A program made the position numbers and the translations under genes. A DNA stretch of 64,000 bases from Locusta migratoria (taxonomy: Eukaryota; Arthropoda; Insecta; Orthoptera; Acrididae): contig CM048744.1 of assembly GCA_026315105.1 (NCBI GenBank), forward strand, positions 368,851,159 to 368,915,158, given 5' to 3'. The notes under the pieces are model-generated. The model had not been told where the DNA came from, did not search any database, and worked only from the letters and a program-made list of their open reading frames with translations. Below are positions 43,240-54,289 of the stretch, one piece after another. Every line of letters starts with the position of its first letter. Position 1 is the stretch's first letter.

Positions 43240-44995
43240 CGGCAATAGTGGGCCATCTGGTCTACACACCGAAACCACGTAGTTGTGCGGTGCCGAAGAT
43301 TTAAATGGAGTCAACTATTCAAAGCTTTTCTTACATCATTATTTCATTACATGCAACTAACTGCTTGTAGCTAACAAACTAGGGTCTAGTCTAATTATCG
43401 AGACGCCAATAGCCAACCTCAGGCATTGAGTAGAAGTTCTTCTGAGGGAGCAGTATGCTGTATATTGCACAACGCTGGATAATGCTTCGTCGGAGTCTCT
43501 TAAACGTAACAATTGGGATCGAGACTGCAGTAGTTACTTACGGCATGATGTAAACTACTGAAACAAGCGGAGCAGAGTATGCCATTGAAATATTAGAGAA
43601 AAAATCGCATGTAACATCTTGTCAGTGTCATTAAGTTGAATTAGTGTTTTTCTAAATCATACATAAAGAATGTTGCATAATCGATACATGAAGTATCAAG
43701 GTAAAACCATTCTATCTGATCATTAGGTAGGTTAAGAAAGCTTTCCTTTTCGCAAAGTGAGCGCCGAAGACGCAATCTTTTCGGCTGAGAACTGTGATCG
43801 ATGGTACATTATATTGTGGTAATCTGTAATTTACGAGAATAATAACAGGTTTATTATCTACAATGCATAAGTATTACGATATTATCCCGTATATACATTT
43901 GACAGTGTTTTGCTAGTTGGTATATCTTGTGACTCAGATGTGACGTCATTGGCTAAAGCCGACGGATTGTATGCGGTCCTCAATTAAGCTTATTTCTTAC
44001 AGAATTACATGGTCCTTCCTTAAGAGTTGGCAGTAAGGTGAAAAATGCCGTATAACCTGAAGAGAAGCATATTGTCTCTTTTTACCTTTCAAGATTCGGC
44101 AGTGAAGATATAAAGGACAATTTTATCAGTCTCTGGATCTGACACTTCCACCTCTTGCTAGAAGAGCAAAGTACTCTTCTTTAATTGAGATCATGTGAGA
44201 CAAGTAAACAAGAAAGTAACTATTACAACAAGTACTTATCAGTTTGCTGGTTGTACAGCAACCGTTTACTTGTTTCGTTATTGCGAACACAAAAATTTCT
44301 ACATCAAACTGTTTTACAAATCTAAATGTCTAGTCTTGGTTGCATCTAAACGAATTTAAAGTAATGAAGGCAATGGATACGAAATAAGAATATATGTTGC
44401 CCAACAAATACAATTTAATTATTGTTACGCCGAGTGAGTAGTTTCAACCGTAATAAATGCCTGTAGAATATGAACGTGTATTTTGTGAGACATGTGTTGA
44501 GGACCGAACTGCTTATACTGTAATGATGCCACGGTATAATGCAAATATTTCGTTCTTACTTTAATGAAGTTTTGATGGAATCCAACATTCAGTCAGCGCG
44601 AGACCGTTATGTTTGTTTAACCGGTGCACTCTGTACTGTATACAGATGTATGATGCGAGCAACACTTTCAGCTCGACATTAACAGCACGAATCGTAAACG
44701 GACCTACATAAACATTATGAACACCACTGGACTTCACATCGTACACACAAACCTGTATTCGCTGAAATGCGAAGACTAACATTCGATCAGCTGCTTTGCA
44801 TAATATTTGCATTTGTCAATTCATATTCCGGAGAAATCTGAAGAGTCGACTAACGTTAAAAACGTTGCATATGTGGAATTTCAACTGTCGAAATGCTTCA
44901 CAGGATAAACACACAGCCGAGTGGTAAATATGCTCTGAAAGCAACGGTTAAAATTTATTCACTATCCACAAATATCACCACCCAACAACAGCGCA
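43240..44995. other. No gene seen over 1.7 kb
   Basis: AT-rich, with no recognisable frames. 43755-43855 resembles 40490-40590. A minus-strand frame at 44561-44812 has no domain. Confidence 0.4.
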
Positions 44996-45085
44996 AGGTG
45001 GATGCGTCGCCATAATCCAGGTAAACGTCCCGCGTTCGAATCCCGGTCCGTTACAGTTTTAATCTGCCAGGAATTATCAGGTACG
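44996..45085 (+). repeat. Decayed family C SINE fragment
   Basis: 'gttcgaatcccggtccg' followed by 'ttttaatctgccaggaa' is the B-box and tail of family C. Confidence 0.65.
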
Positions 45086-45189
45086 TCGATTTTATAGGCC
45101 CGTAAGAAGTAACATGAGCCAGATCACTGCGATTGAAAAATACTGCACAACACTTTCCAAAACTTCCGATAGAAGGTAGATTCAGAAGC

Positions 45190-45570
45190 AACGGTCAATG
45201 CTTTGCACGAAACGAACGTTTAGAGTTGGCGCCGGCGGGCGCAGCTGGTGCATTGGCCTTGGGCAGAACAATGTGTCGGTACAAACCTGTAGTGGGCCGG
45301 TGCCTGCTGGTCACGTGACGGCGGCGAGCACGTGGAGTGGCTGGCGCTGGCTGGCTCGGCTCGGCTCGGCTCTCTGGACACACACACTGGCCGGCGGCCG
45401 CGGCACAACTGAAGTTGAACTGACGCCGGAGCGCAGACAGCGCCGCGCCGAGAAACCGGCCGCGGTGCCGGGGAGGGGGAGGGGCGCAGCGGCGCGGGCC
45501 GCGGGGAGGCCGCGGACGCCCACGCTAAAAATAGGGGCAGGCCCGTCTGCCGCCGACACCCTGCCCTGAT
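45190..45570. promoter_or_regulatory. CpG-rich island with MEF2-like and E-box motifs
   Basis: The most CpG-dense stretch in the window ('cggccgcggtgccgggg', 'gcgcgggccgcgggg'). It contains CTAAAAATAG at about 45525, a match to the MEF2 consensus that also resembles a TATA box, and CACGTG E-boxes at about 45313 and 45330. Open frames on both strands are compositional. It could be a promoter or first exon of a host gene on either strand, but no transcript start or splice site can be shown. Confidence 0.45.
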
Positions 45571-45673
45571 AGTCATCTGCGTCCTGCACGTGACAAACAC
45601 TCCACACAAACTTGTCCAGATATACGAAATACATTTTACACCAAAATATAGCAACGTGCTACCGAAAACAAAC

Positions 45674-45702
<29 letters not shown>
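45674..45702 (+). repeat. A29 run
   Basis: Pure A tract after 'aacaaac'. No SINE or LINE body abuts it, so its origin is unclear. Confidence 0.9.
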
Positions 45703-45704
<2 letters not shown>

Positions 45705-45938
45705 GTAACTACAGGTCACCACTTCTACGTGGCCCCTCTGTGACCGGCGGAAGTTGGCTGAGTTCGTGCGTATACGGAATGGCATAACTGTAGACCGGGA
45801 TACCAACCGTCTGCCTTGACCCATGACGTCATCAACATCTCGGAAAACCAGTATATGGGATATCTCAATACTTCTGTATTGTAGATACAAATAATCTGTA
45901 GTTATTATAGACAACAGAATGTACCATCGATCACGGGT

Positions 45939-46132
45939 TCAAAATGTTTGTATAGTCTATGGGACTTAACTATGGGGTCATCAGTCCCTAAACTTACAAA
46001 CTTCTTATGAACTACTTACGAACTAGGACGGCACAAATATCCATGCCCGAGGGGGGATTCGAACCCCCGACCGTAGTCGCCGTGCAGACCGTGACTGGAG
46101 CGCCTTAGTCCCCTCGGCCACCGCGGCCGGCC
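45939..46132 (-). repeat. SINE, family A, with TSD
   Basis: Complete minus-strand copy. Duplication 'gatcacgggt' at 45929-45938 and 'gatcacaggt' at 46133-46142 (one mismatch). Confidence 0.9.
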
Positions 46133-46171
46133 GATCACAGGTCTTATCTCAAAAATTCGCGCCTCGGTGAT

Positions 46172-46172
<1 letters not shown>

Positions 46173-46210
<38 letters not shown>
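46173..46210 (+). repeat. A38 run
   Basis: Pure A tract of 38 bases with no LINE coding sequence on its left, only a SINE about 40 bases away. Confidence 0.95.
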
Positions 46211-46213
<3 letters not shown>

Positions 46214-46319
46214 TTTGGTTAACCTACACCTAACCATAAGAGAAAAGCTACAGATCACCTTTTAAGCACAAAATATTAATGTTTTGTTTGTAAACAAAGT
46301 ATCATCTTTAACTCAACCA

Positions 46320-46517
46320 GCCGCGGTGGAGTAGCCGAGCGGTCTAAAGCGTCTCGCTGCGGAGCGCGCGGTTGCTCGCCGTGGAGGTTCGAGTCCTCCC
46401 TGGGGCATGGATGTGTGTGTTTGTCCTTAGGTTAGTTTACCTAGGTTTAAGTAGTTTGTAAGCTACGGACTGATGACCACGCAGTTTGGTCCGATAGATT
46501 TACAAACATTTGAACAT
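46320..46517 (+). repeat. SINE, family B, full length, unexpanded, with perfect TSD
   Basis: Head 'gccgcggtggagtagccgag', B-box GGTTCGAGTCC, short 'ggatgtgtgtgtttgtcc', body 'ctacggactgatgaccacg'. Perfect duplication 'aactcaacca' (extendable by TTT) at 46310-46319 and 46521-46530. This copy shows the short GT stretch from which the long microsatellites grew. Confidence 0.92.
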
Positions 46518-46530
46518 TTTAACTCAACCA

Positions 46531-47112
46531 CCAAATGATCACTCTCGCCTTCTACAAACACGCACGCACCTCAAAACTACCGCGCTGCGATGACGTCACG
46601 GGTCAAAGCTGTCGGGCGGTATCCTCGTCTACAGGTGAGCCTACGGTTTGTTTATGCTCTCTACCAACCTTGCCTACGTAACAGCATTGTGTACTGTAGC
46701 CTTCATCAATTTATTGTTGATTCGTGGAAGATATTCATTGGTGTCTTCTACTTTGTTATTTCCTAAAGTAGCTTCACATACCCCGATGACTCCTTTTAGA
46801 AAAAGGAAGGCTGTCACTGAAAAGCCGTGTGAGGAATGTAATTCTGATTGTTGTTCAGTGCTGCGACAATAAAAATAGGCAGAAAACTTTGCTACACCCC
46901 CTTAACAAGTCCCTTAAAGTATTAATATTCCGTAGAAGTAAGTTCCAGTTTTCCATTACTCAAACTTTAAAGTGAATCTTCGTGTTCCTTCTGTGACTCT
47001 TTATCCCATTACATGTTTCTTTTAAAACCTGTAAGCTATAGACCGTAAGCTGGCTGCACTGGGAAAAACAGGCGGGACTTGGTCTAACAGCAAATGCGCT
47101 ACGAGGTGAATG
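46531..47112. other. No gene seen
   Basis: Unassigned. A frame at 46648-46872 (74 codons) has no recognisable domain. Confidence 0.35.
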
Positions 47113-47123
47113 CAAGCTTCTGC

Positions 47124-47316
47124 GCCGGCCGCGGTAGCCAAGGGTAATGAGGCGCTCAAGTCACGGTCTGCACGGCCACTACGGTCGGGGGTTCGAATAC
47201 CCCCTCGGGCATGGATATTTGTGCCGTCCTTAGGATAAGCTTGTTCATAAGTAGTTTGTAAGTTTAGGGACTGATGACCCCGTAGTTAAGTCCAATAAAC
47301 TATACAAACATTTGAA
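47124..47316 (+). repeat. SINE, family A, with perfect TSD
   Basis: Complete copy. Perfect 11-bp duplication 'caagcttctgc' at 47113-47123 and 47317-47327. Confidence 0.92.
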
Positions 47317-47327
47317 CAAGCTTCTGC

Positions 47328-47400
47328 TCCCAGCATCCTCCGGTCAGAGGCGACGTAAATGTGCGTGATCTGTAGGTGCACGTAGACGCCATCGGACATT

Positions 47401-47443
<43 letters not shown>

Positions 47444-47711
47444 TAAGTTAGTTCAAGTAATTCTTATCCGATTATCACCCCCTTCTGGAGCATCATCTTG
47501 TAGTTGCGTCTGCACCCGTCTCGTCCATGTTGTGACAATTACTGTTTATTTATTTATTTAGCGTATGTGGTTTTCAAGTACAAATGGTTTACATACATAC
47601 ATATAAATATATACAATAACATTTGAGATCAAATTAACAATTTAGTAAGCAAACAAAAACAAATTACAAACACAACCCCTGTCAAAGACAGTTACTGTTA
47701 CTATCACTGTA
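47328..47711. other. No gene seen; (GT)n at 47402-47442
   Basis: A GT microsatellite of about 20 units and AT-rich sequence. No SINE body surrounds this microsatellite. Confidence 0.6.
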
Positions 47712-47970
47712 CCGACAGTACCGACGCAGTGGTAACACACTGGACTCGCATTCGGAAGGACGGTTGGTTTCAAATCCACCTCCGGCCATCCAGATTTAGG
47801 TTTTCCGTGATTTTTCTAAATCACTCCACGCAAATGCCGGGATGGATCCTTTCAAAGCGCACGGCCGATTTCGTCCCTTCATCCTTCCCCAAATATCTGA
47901 GCGTAAGCTTCGTCTCTAATGACCCCGCTGTCGACGGGACGTTAAACCTTAAGCTTCCTTCCTTATTACT
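47712..47970 (+). repeat. tRNA-derived SINE, family E
   Basis: Head 'cgcagtggtaacacactgg', B-box TTTCAAATCC, 'gccatccagatttagg', 'aaatgccgggatgg' and end 'cgacgggacgttaaacc' with a 'ttccttcctt' tail. Confidence 0.85.
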
Positions 47971-47982
47971 GTCACTGTAAAC

Positions 47983-48927
47983 CAGTGTCTGTCAATCTTT
48001 ACGAATATCAGACCCCATTCCAAGTAAAAATATTCTGGCGACCTCTCTCAAATAAATAAAATATTATGGCGACCCCTCCTCATGAACATAACAATGTTAT
48101 CTTAAAGGAAAAAAAAACTTCTTTCTTTTACCACAGCTTTTTCTATAATTGTTGAATGAAGTTCTTTTTATGAAATTTTCGAAATGGAGTATATTATCCT
48201 TTTTTTATAAGATTTCCGGCAAAGAAATATTCGGCCTTATTAAATTTGGATTTGGCGTGTGTTAATATTTACGGGGTGGCCACTACCCCATCCCACATCC
48301 CAACCCCACCCCCTCCAGGAGAAAATGTGTGCCCCAAATGTCTGCGTATAGTGTTATAGGTGTGAAAGTATGAAGTGTTACGACATGCTTGTGAATCGTG
48401 TAACTGAGGCGGGACTTTTGGACCGCCTAAAAACCACACCTAGGCTGGCCGGCACTCCGATCCCCTTCTTTAATCCGCCGGGCGAACCGAAAATGGTACA
48501 CTCCGGCAAAGGAAAAAAAAAAAAAATGCTTAAATAGTGTTTCGAATTTCAGGCAAGACAGACGCGGATTATGCTCATTGAGAAAGGTCCCACGATACAG
48601 ACAATTTGCAAAGTAGTAGATTTTTTTCGAATTTTTCAGAATTACTTATTGCATGATGATTTGTTCCTGAAAAGTTTTCAGGCTTCGCGCTTATTCATGG
48701 TTAATTCACTATATTATAAAACAATTTATGATCTATTTAATGCATAATACATGTTACACAAGGGACGTTGTAATTCCAACATTAAATAAATTTCGCTTAG
48801 GCCCACGTTTTGGTATTACTTAACCCCTGTTAATTTTATGATACCGTACTTCGACTTTTGACGGCGATCTCCAAACAAGACTTCCCGACCTCCATAGGGG
48901 TCGCGACCCTCAGGTTGAAAAACACTG
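47983..48927. mobile_element. hAT-like element (CAGTG ends) with 8-bp TSD
   Basis: The left end CAGTGTCTGTCAATCTTTACG and the reverse complement of the right end CAGTGTTTTTCAACCTGAGGG match imperfectly and resemble 'cagtg..tctcaacct..gggtcgcgacc' hAT termini. Flanks 'ctgtaaac' (47975-47982) and 'atgtaaac' (48928-48935) agree at 7 of 8. The interior has no transposase. A GC-richer stretch at 48415-48500 ('aggctggccggcactcc') looks like part of another locust repeat nested inside. Confidence 0.75.
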
Positions 48928-48935
48928 ATGTAAAC

Positions 48936-49152
48936 GATTAGATTTCATAATACGCAAATATGTAAAAGGCTAGTCGTTTCAAAGATCGTTTCAGAATCTT
49001 TATTTTTGCTGATTTCGGCAGATCTATTATGCAGCCATCACATCTTACACATCTCTTCAAAAGTAAAATATTTAAAGGTCACACATGGATACTACGTATC
49101 GATTGAATTGTAAAGAGGCACGAATTCAAAGTATTTTCACGTGTTCAGAACT
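48936..49152. other. No gene seen
   Basis: Short AT-rich unassigned sequence. Confidence 0.4.
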
Positions 49153-49340
49153 GTTAAGATGTTTGTAAGGCTATGGGAGTAAACTGCGTGGCCTTCAGTC
49201 CCTAGGCGTACAAACTAAAACTAACTTACGCTAGGGACAATATACACATGCCCTAGGGAGGATTCGAACCTCCGACTGGGAGCAGTCGCCCACTCTACAA
49301 CAAGGCGCCTTAGAGCGCACGGCCATTCCCATGCAGGTTT
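49153..49340 (-). repeat. tRNA-derived SINE, family B variant
   Basis: 'aagatgtttgtaaggctatg' at the left, 'ggattcgaacctccgac' and 'ggcgccttagagcgc' of the head at the right. Confidence 0.8.
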
Positions 49341-50063
49341 TCTCATGTCCCTCCACACTTTTCCACATAATGTCACAATCCAGAACTTACGTGATGTTAA
49401 ATGGAAATATGGGGACATCACCACCTACATGTATATAAATAAAAAAGTGTTACGTCACGGTGAATGTGTATGTTGTATCCAGAACACAGTTCCTTATATT
49501 GTCCACAGATGTCACTCAACCCGCTCAAATATGTAAAAATCACGCATGAGCAGTGGCAATGCGACGGAGTTGGTAAGACCAAGGAGCGTATCTGTGCCGA
49601 GCACAAACGCCAATAGAAGCCTGTCCTCCATCTTGACCAGTCATGGAAGCTAATTTTTCCTAAAAGCTACACGTGAAACCGACCTTCTTACTATTAATGC
49701 ATTGAGTTGACAGTCGTGTAGGAGTGCTCACCATCAGATATTTGAAAAATTAATTTTATCGCTAATTTTAACTCTTTTAACGCAGCGTACACCATGGTAA
49801 AAAAAAGTGGACGTTTTATTCCTGTTTTAAGACTTCTCCAAGACTTAGCAACATGACGGACACAGACTTCAGTTTTTCAACATATGAGCATCTCCACCAC
49901 GTATCTAACAGCCGGTCGGTCCCAGTCATAACACCAGGAAGAAGCTACACGATCTGCCATGCCTAGAAGATTCCGAAGTTTGGTAGTATCCGCGTTGTTA
50001 CTTTGTGTAAGGAGGGACTGCCATCCAGACTTCTCGAATCAGAGTGATGCTGTTCGGACAAGC
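49341..50063. other. No gene seen
   Basis: Small frames on both strands (49345-49606) without domains; unassigned. Confidence 0.4.
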
Positions 50064-50160
50064 CGCGCGGATTGGCCGCGTGGTCTAAGGCGTCATGCCA
50101 CCGACTGGGCGGCCGTTTTCGCCAGAGGTTCGAGTCCTCCCTCGGGTATTGTGTCTGCGT
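50064..50160 (+). repeat. SINE head fragment (same family as 18046)
   Basis: 'gccgcgcggattggccgcg', 'ggtctaaggcgtcatgcc' and B-box GGTTCGAGTCC. The body is lost after 'cctccctcggg'. Confidence 0.75.
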
Positions 50161-50162
50161 GT

Positions 50163-50240
50163 CTACAGGAACATCTACATTTACATAAATATTCTGCAAG
50201 TCACATTGAATGCTTGCTGAAAGAAACTTTTTACACGTAT
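50163..50240 (-). repeat. LINE 3' end fragment
   Basis: 'aacatctacatttacataaa' followed by 'ctgcaagtcac' resembles the LINE 3' end seen at 7803. Confidence 0.5.
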
Positions 50241-50985
50241 ACTATTATGCGCATTGTTGCCAAGATGACAATGTTATAAATATCTCAAGGATTTTCACAT
50301 ACATTCTTTCACTAATAGCCCTAATTGAGTACAAATTTTAAGCCACCTGAAATTTATAAATCCGGAATGCTATGTTGGAAAACATATTTCTAGAAACGCA
50401 GCCCAGTGAGTGGTCCTTCGTAGAGCAACAACCGACCGATCGACTGGCCTTCCGACCAATTTCTTGTGTGGACTACACGCGCCCCGACCGACATAATTCA
50501 CCGGAACGTTATTAATTGCGCATTATGAACAACTTTGCAATTTTGGCGTACTGAACATGTAGGAGCTCAACAATGTGGAACTAGAATCTATGGCAATTGA
50601 GTTGCTTGTCTGCCCAAACACAAGCAGAAATAATGCAGAACGGGTGAAACTGAGAAAAAAAAATAATAGATAAAAATCGGGCAACAACTTTTATTGGGGT
50701 CAAATTAAATAACTATGTATCGTGTGTATGAGGTGTTTTCTCTGTTTCTCTCCCGCAGAAACTACTGCAAATGAAATGAAGTAAGTAGTTCCTGACTACT
50801 AATTGTAAACTTACATGATCTTAAATCCTTTCTCTGATAGTACGAGAAAAAGAAAATGTCATGTATGTTTACTGGACAGCTAACTTGATCTATATACAAA
50901 TTCTGTAACTACTACAGCAAAATAAACATTCCCACTTTTTTGCCATGATCTCATGATTTCAGTTTCCTCTGATACTGAGGACAAC
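50241..50985. other. No gene seen
   Basis: AT-rich unassigned sequence. Confidence 0.4.
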
Positions 50986-50995
50986 AAGGTATCTG

Positions 50996-51268
50996 AAGGA
51001 AGGAAGGAAGGAAGGAAGGAAGGAAGGAAGGAAGAAAGCTTAGGGTTTTACGCCCCGTCGACCGCCTGGTCATTAGAAGCGGAGCTTACGCTCGGATTGT
51101 TTGGGTAAGGAATCGGTCGTGCCCTTTCAAAAGAACCATCCTGGCATTTGCCTGGAGTGATTTAGGGAAATCACGGAAAACCTAAATATGGATGGCCGGA
51201 GGTGGATTTGAACCACCAACCTTCCGAATGCGAGTCCAGTGTGTCACCACTGCGCCACCTCGATCGGT
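50996..51268 (-). repeat. SINE, family E, with (AAGG)n tail and perfect TSD
   Basis: The minus-strand head at the right ('ccactgcgccacctcgatcgg') and the tail (AAGG)n at 50996-51034 mark a complete copy. The perfect 10-bp duplication 'aaggtatctg' lies at 50986-50995 and 51269-51278. Confidence 0.92.
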
Positions 51269-51278
51269 AAGGTATCTG

Positions 51279-51640
51279 GCATTGCCTAAACAATCAATAA
51301 TTCATTTCTCAAAGTAGCGCATGATATGTAAATGTAGTACATCTCCAACCCACTTCCTGATTATTTGAATTATTAATTTTTTACATTTCATTAAAAAAAT
51401 CATTGAAAGGAAATTGAATTTATCCCAGTCTCTATAATTTCGTGTACCCTGTTCCTGGTACTTGTATTTGTGAATTAAAGTTTTTTTTCTTGAAAATGCA
51501 GTATTTCAACAAAAGTTGCACATTTTGTATGCATTGTATGCATTGTGATAACCGTTACGATGGTCGATTGTTCCTAGTAGGTGTGACGTTACTGTTGAAT
51601 AAAGAGTTACTTTTCAGCAAGACATTGATAGTGTGCTATG
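51279..51640. other. No gene seen
   Basis: AT-rich. A frame at 51442-51678 is Cys/His-rich by chance and overlaps the LINE fragment. Confidence 0.4.
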
Positions 51641-51840
51641 TTATGTTGTTATGGTCTTCAGTCCGGAGACTGATTTGATGCAGCTCTCCACCCTACTCTA
51701 TCCTGAGCAAGCCTTTTCATCTCCTCATAAGAACGACAACTCACATCCACTTTAATCTGCTTACTATACGCGTCTCTTGGTCTCCCTCTGCGATTTTTAC
51801 CCCACACACTTCCCTCCAATGCTAAATTTACTGTGCTATA
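51641..51840 (-). pseudogene. LINE RT C-terminal fragment
   Basis: The minus strand reads 'GKNRRGRPRDAYSKQIKVDV', 'SYEEMKRLAQDRVGWRAASN' and then QSPD and a stop. This is the extreme C-terminus of an insect endonuclease/RT element, followed by a short 'gttatgttg' tail. Only about 55 residues remain. Confidence 0.8.
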
Positions 51841-52929
51841 ATTTGGAAAAATACGGAATTAGTGCTATATAATTTATATCATGATCCTTACTGAAATTAG
51901 TAAATAATAAAGAGAAATGAGTAAAAACAGTACAGAAAGTTAACTCCTCATGGAGAACAGACAACCCTGAAGTGTAATTGCTGAGTTAACGACGTTGGTA
52001 GTTCCTGGAAGCTAGATAGTTTAAGGACGGAACACGTCTGCTTACGGTTGGATGCCGTTTGTTTCGCTCGTTTCCATGGCAAGAAAGCGAAATATGGATG
52101 TACGTCTTCACTACCGCTACAACTTCTGCAAAACGTTGTGCTTTAATGAACTGAATTGATTGATGAATTAACCGGTTAAGGTCTTGACCGTTACTGTTTA
52201 CTTTTTCTTATCAGTGTAAGCAGCTGATAGCTATTTCATTTATATTTTTGGCGTCCGGTTCATGACAGTTCGCAACTGTCCATAATCCAACGAGGCAGTT
52301 CCGTGGCATTGGTAACGGGCCATTTTTCCGATCGTTTGCATAACCTATCAGGATGGACATAAATAATGTAGAATGATCACTACAGGGCCGCACAAAAATC
52401 ACTGGAAGGTTCGTTAAGGAAGAAATAAAGTTTAAATGCGTTATTACCAAATGGTAATGATTAAATTACATTATGCAATAAAATTTCAGTTGCTGTTTTA
52501 AAAAGTATATTTATTGCACTATAGGGCTTATTTCGGCTTTAGCGCCATCTTCCGGTATCTGTGAAAATGTGACATTATCAAAATACATCGCATTTTATGA
52601 TTACCGTAATTGTAACTTCTATTACTAAATATACATACGTCAAATGGTCGTGACATCCACATACAACACTGATTTTCCTGCGGTCAATTTATTTATTGCT
52701 TCGTAAATTTTATTAAAGCAATATTTCTTCTAAAATGTTTTACGATTTTCTTATTCGTGTTTGACCGCTTCGTGACAGATAACCAGCGATGTAATATGGT
52801 TACATGCTGCTTGTTTATTATTAAGATAATCTTTGCTGTTTGAGTAGTTCAGTGAAACTGGATGTATAACTCTGGTGTCTGAGCACAGAACTACAGCGTG
52901 CCTGCCATGGAGGTGAGAATAAAATTCTT
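51841..52929. other. No gene seen over 1 kb
   Basis: Unassigned. The phrase 'tttcggctttagcgccatc' near 52530 resembles a fold-back or MITE end, but I could not find its partner. Confidence 0.35.
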
Positions 52930-53183
52930 ACCTCCATGCTTCCTGCAAATTTAAATGTTTTCCACACGTTTTCGCACTGTCTGCCATGTTTATATTTGGT
53001 AAATGAATTTCCATCAGTTATTACGTGAATTGCTTGCTTACCTGTTGATTTGAAATGTATGTCAATACGCTTTGTAATAGGGTATTCTTACCTCCATGGT
53101 TCCTGCAAATTCAAATGTTTTCCACACGTTTTCGCGCTGTCTGCCGTGTTTATATTTGACAAATGAATTTCCATCAGTTATCC
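52930..53183 (+). repeat. Direct repeat of about 94 bp at the LINE 5' end
   Basis: 'attcttacctccatg' through 'tttccatcagttat' occurs at about 52926-53021 and again at about 53085-53183, with about 65 bp between. The second copy includes the ATG of ORF1; the first carries the same ATG followed by an early stop. Confidence 0.85.
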
Positions 53184-54150
53184 AGAAAAGAAAGGCCAAA
53201 TTTTAAATATTACGCAAATAGGTCGAACAGAATAAAAATTGATGCTAGTAATCCAGACATGGCAAATTTATTACTTAAATTTCCACTCTGGGCATCCAAA
53301 AATATGAATCCATTTATTCCGTCACATTTAATATACAAAAAAGGATTGATTCGTGATGTTTTCGTTGAATTGTCAGAAGAAGAAATCTTACAACAGCTCT
53401 CATCACCAGCAGAAGTCATTAATGTCAAAAGAATTATAAAAAGGTTGTTAGTGTAAAGAAACGAAAGTTAAGCTTCAAACGTGTGTCTTAACTTTTGATT
53501 CTCAGACACTCCCACAATACGTATATTTACATGGTACAAGATGTGAGGTAGAATTGTATATCTCTTCTGTTAAACAATGTTTTAATTGTCTTCGATTCGG
53601 TCGCATAGTAAAACAATGTAGAAGTCAGAATCGATGCAAAAGATGTAGGGGACACCACTCTCACTTGCAATGCACTAGCACAACAGTCAAATGCATATAT
53701 TGCCATGAACCACATGAAGCTACTGACTGGATATGCACAGAGTATTTATTCAGGAAACAGGTCAACGTATTTGCTACACAGAATTCTATCTCCTATCGAG
53801 AGTCAGAGAACTTCCTTCGACACCATTCCTTTTCAGGTGTCACACAAGGATATTCACCTTCTTTTAAGGAAACAAAAAGTGCTGTAGTAGACACTTCTAA
53901 TCTCGCTGAGTTTCCTCTAATTAAAGCTAGTTCATCAGGCAAAACTACTGAAGTCAAAGATCACTCATTAAATGGGCAACAAACGAACAGCCATTCCATT
54001 CCCAACTTTTATCAGAAATTTAATCGGACAAAAAGCCATAATGCCAAATCCGTCTATAATATCTCAGAATTTAACACAATATCGTACAGACAAACAATGC
54101 ACAACGTAAGATTTGACCCAAGAGGTCTAACGGGAAATCACGGAAACTGA
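53163..54150 (+). pseudogene. LINE ORF1 pseudogene, zinc-knuckle protein
   Basis: The start is MNFHQLSRKERPNFKYY at 53163. The frame is open to about 53455, then one frameshift leads into 'LPQYVYLHGTRCEVEL', a segment typical of I-type ORF1. Zinc knuckles follow: 'CFNCLRFGRIVKQC', whose expected His is Arg (R), and then 'CKRC...H...C' and 'CIYCHEPHEATDWIC'. The C-terminal part is Ser/Asn-rich and stays open to 54150. The protein would bind element RNA. The frameshift and lost zinc ligand make it non-functional. Confidence 0.82.
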
Positions 54151-54210
54151 ATCAACTAACAGTTTATCAGACAAAATATTTCATTTAATACTTTCTATTA
54201 TAGATCAATT

Positions 54211-54214
<4 letters not shown>

Positions 54215-54261
<47 letters not shown>
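54215..54261 (+). repeat. A47 run between ORF1 and ORF2
   Basis: Forty-seven uninterrupted A in the ORF1-ORF2 spacer of the LINE, not at its 3' end. Confidence 0.95.
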
Positions 54262-54264
<3 letters not shown>

Positions 54265-54289
54265 AGAACCAGTGGATACTCAAACAGTC

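Noticed and set aside
45198..45675. Frames of 107-151 codons over the CpG island as genes
   Set aside because: Mutual shadows on both strands with no domain. The island itself is reported as possible regulatory sequence only.
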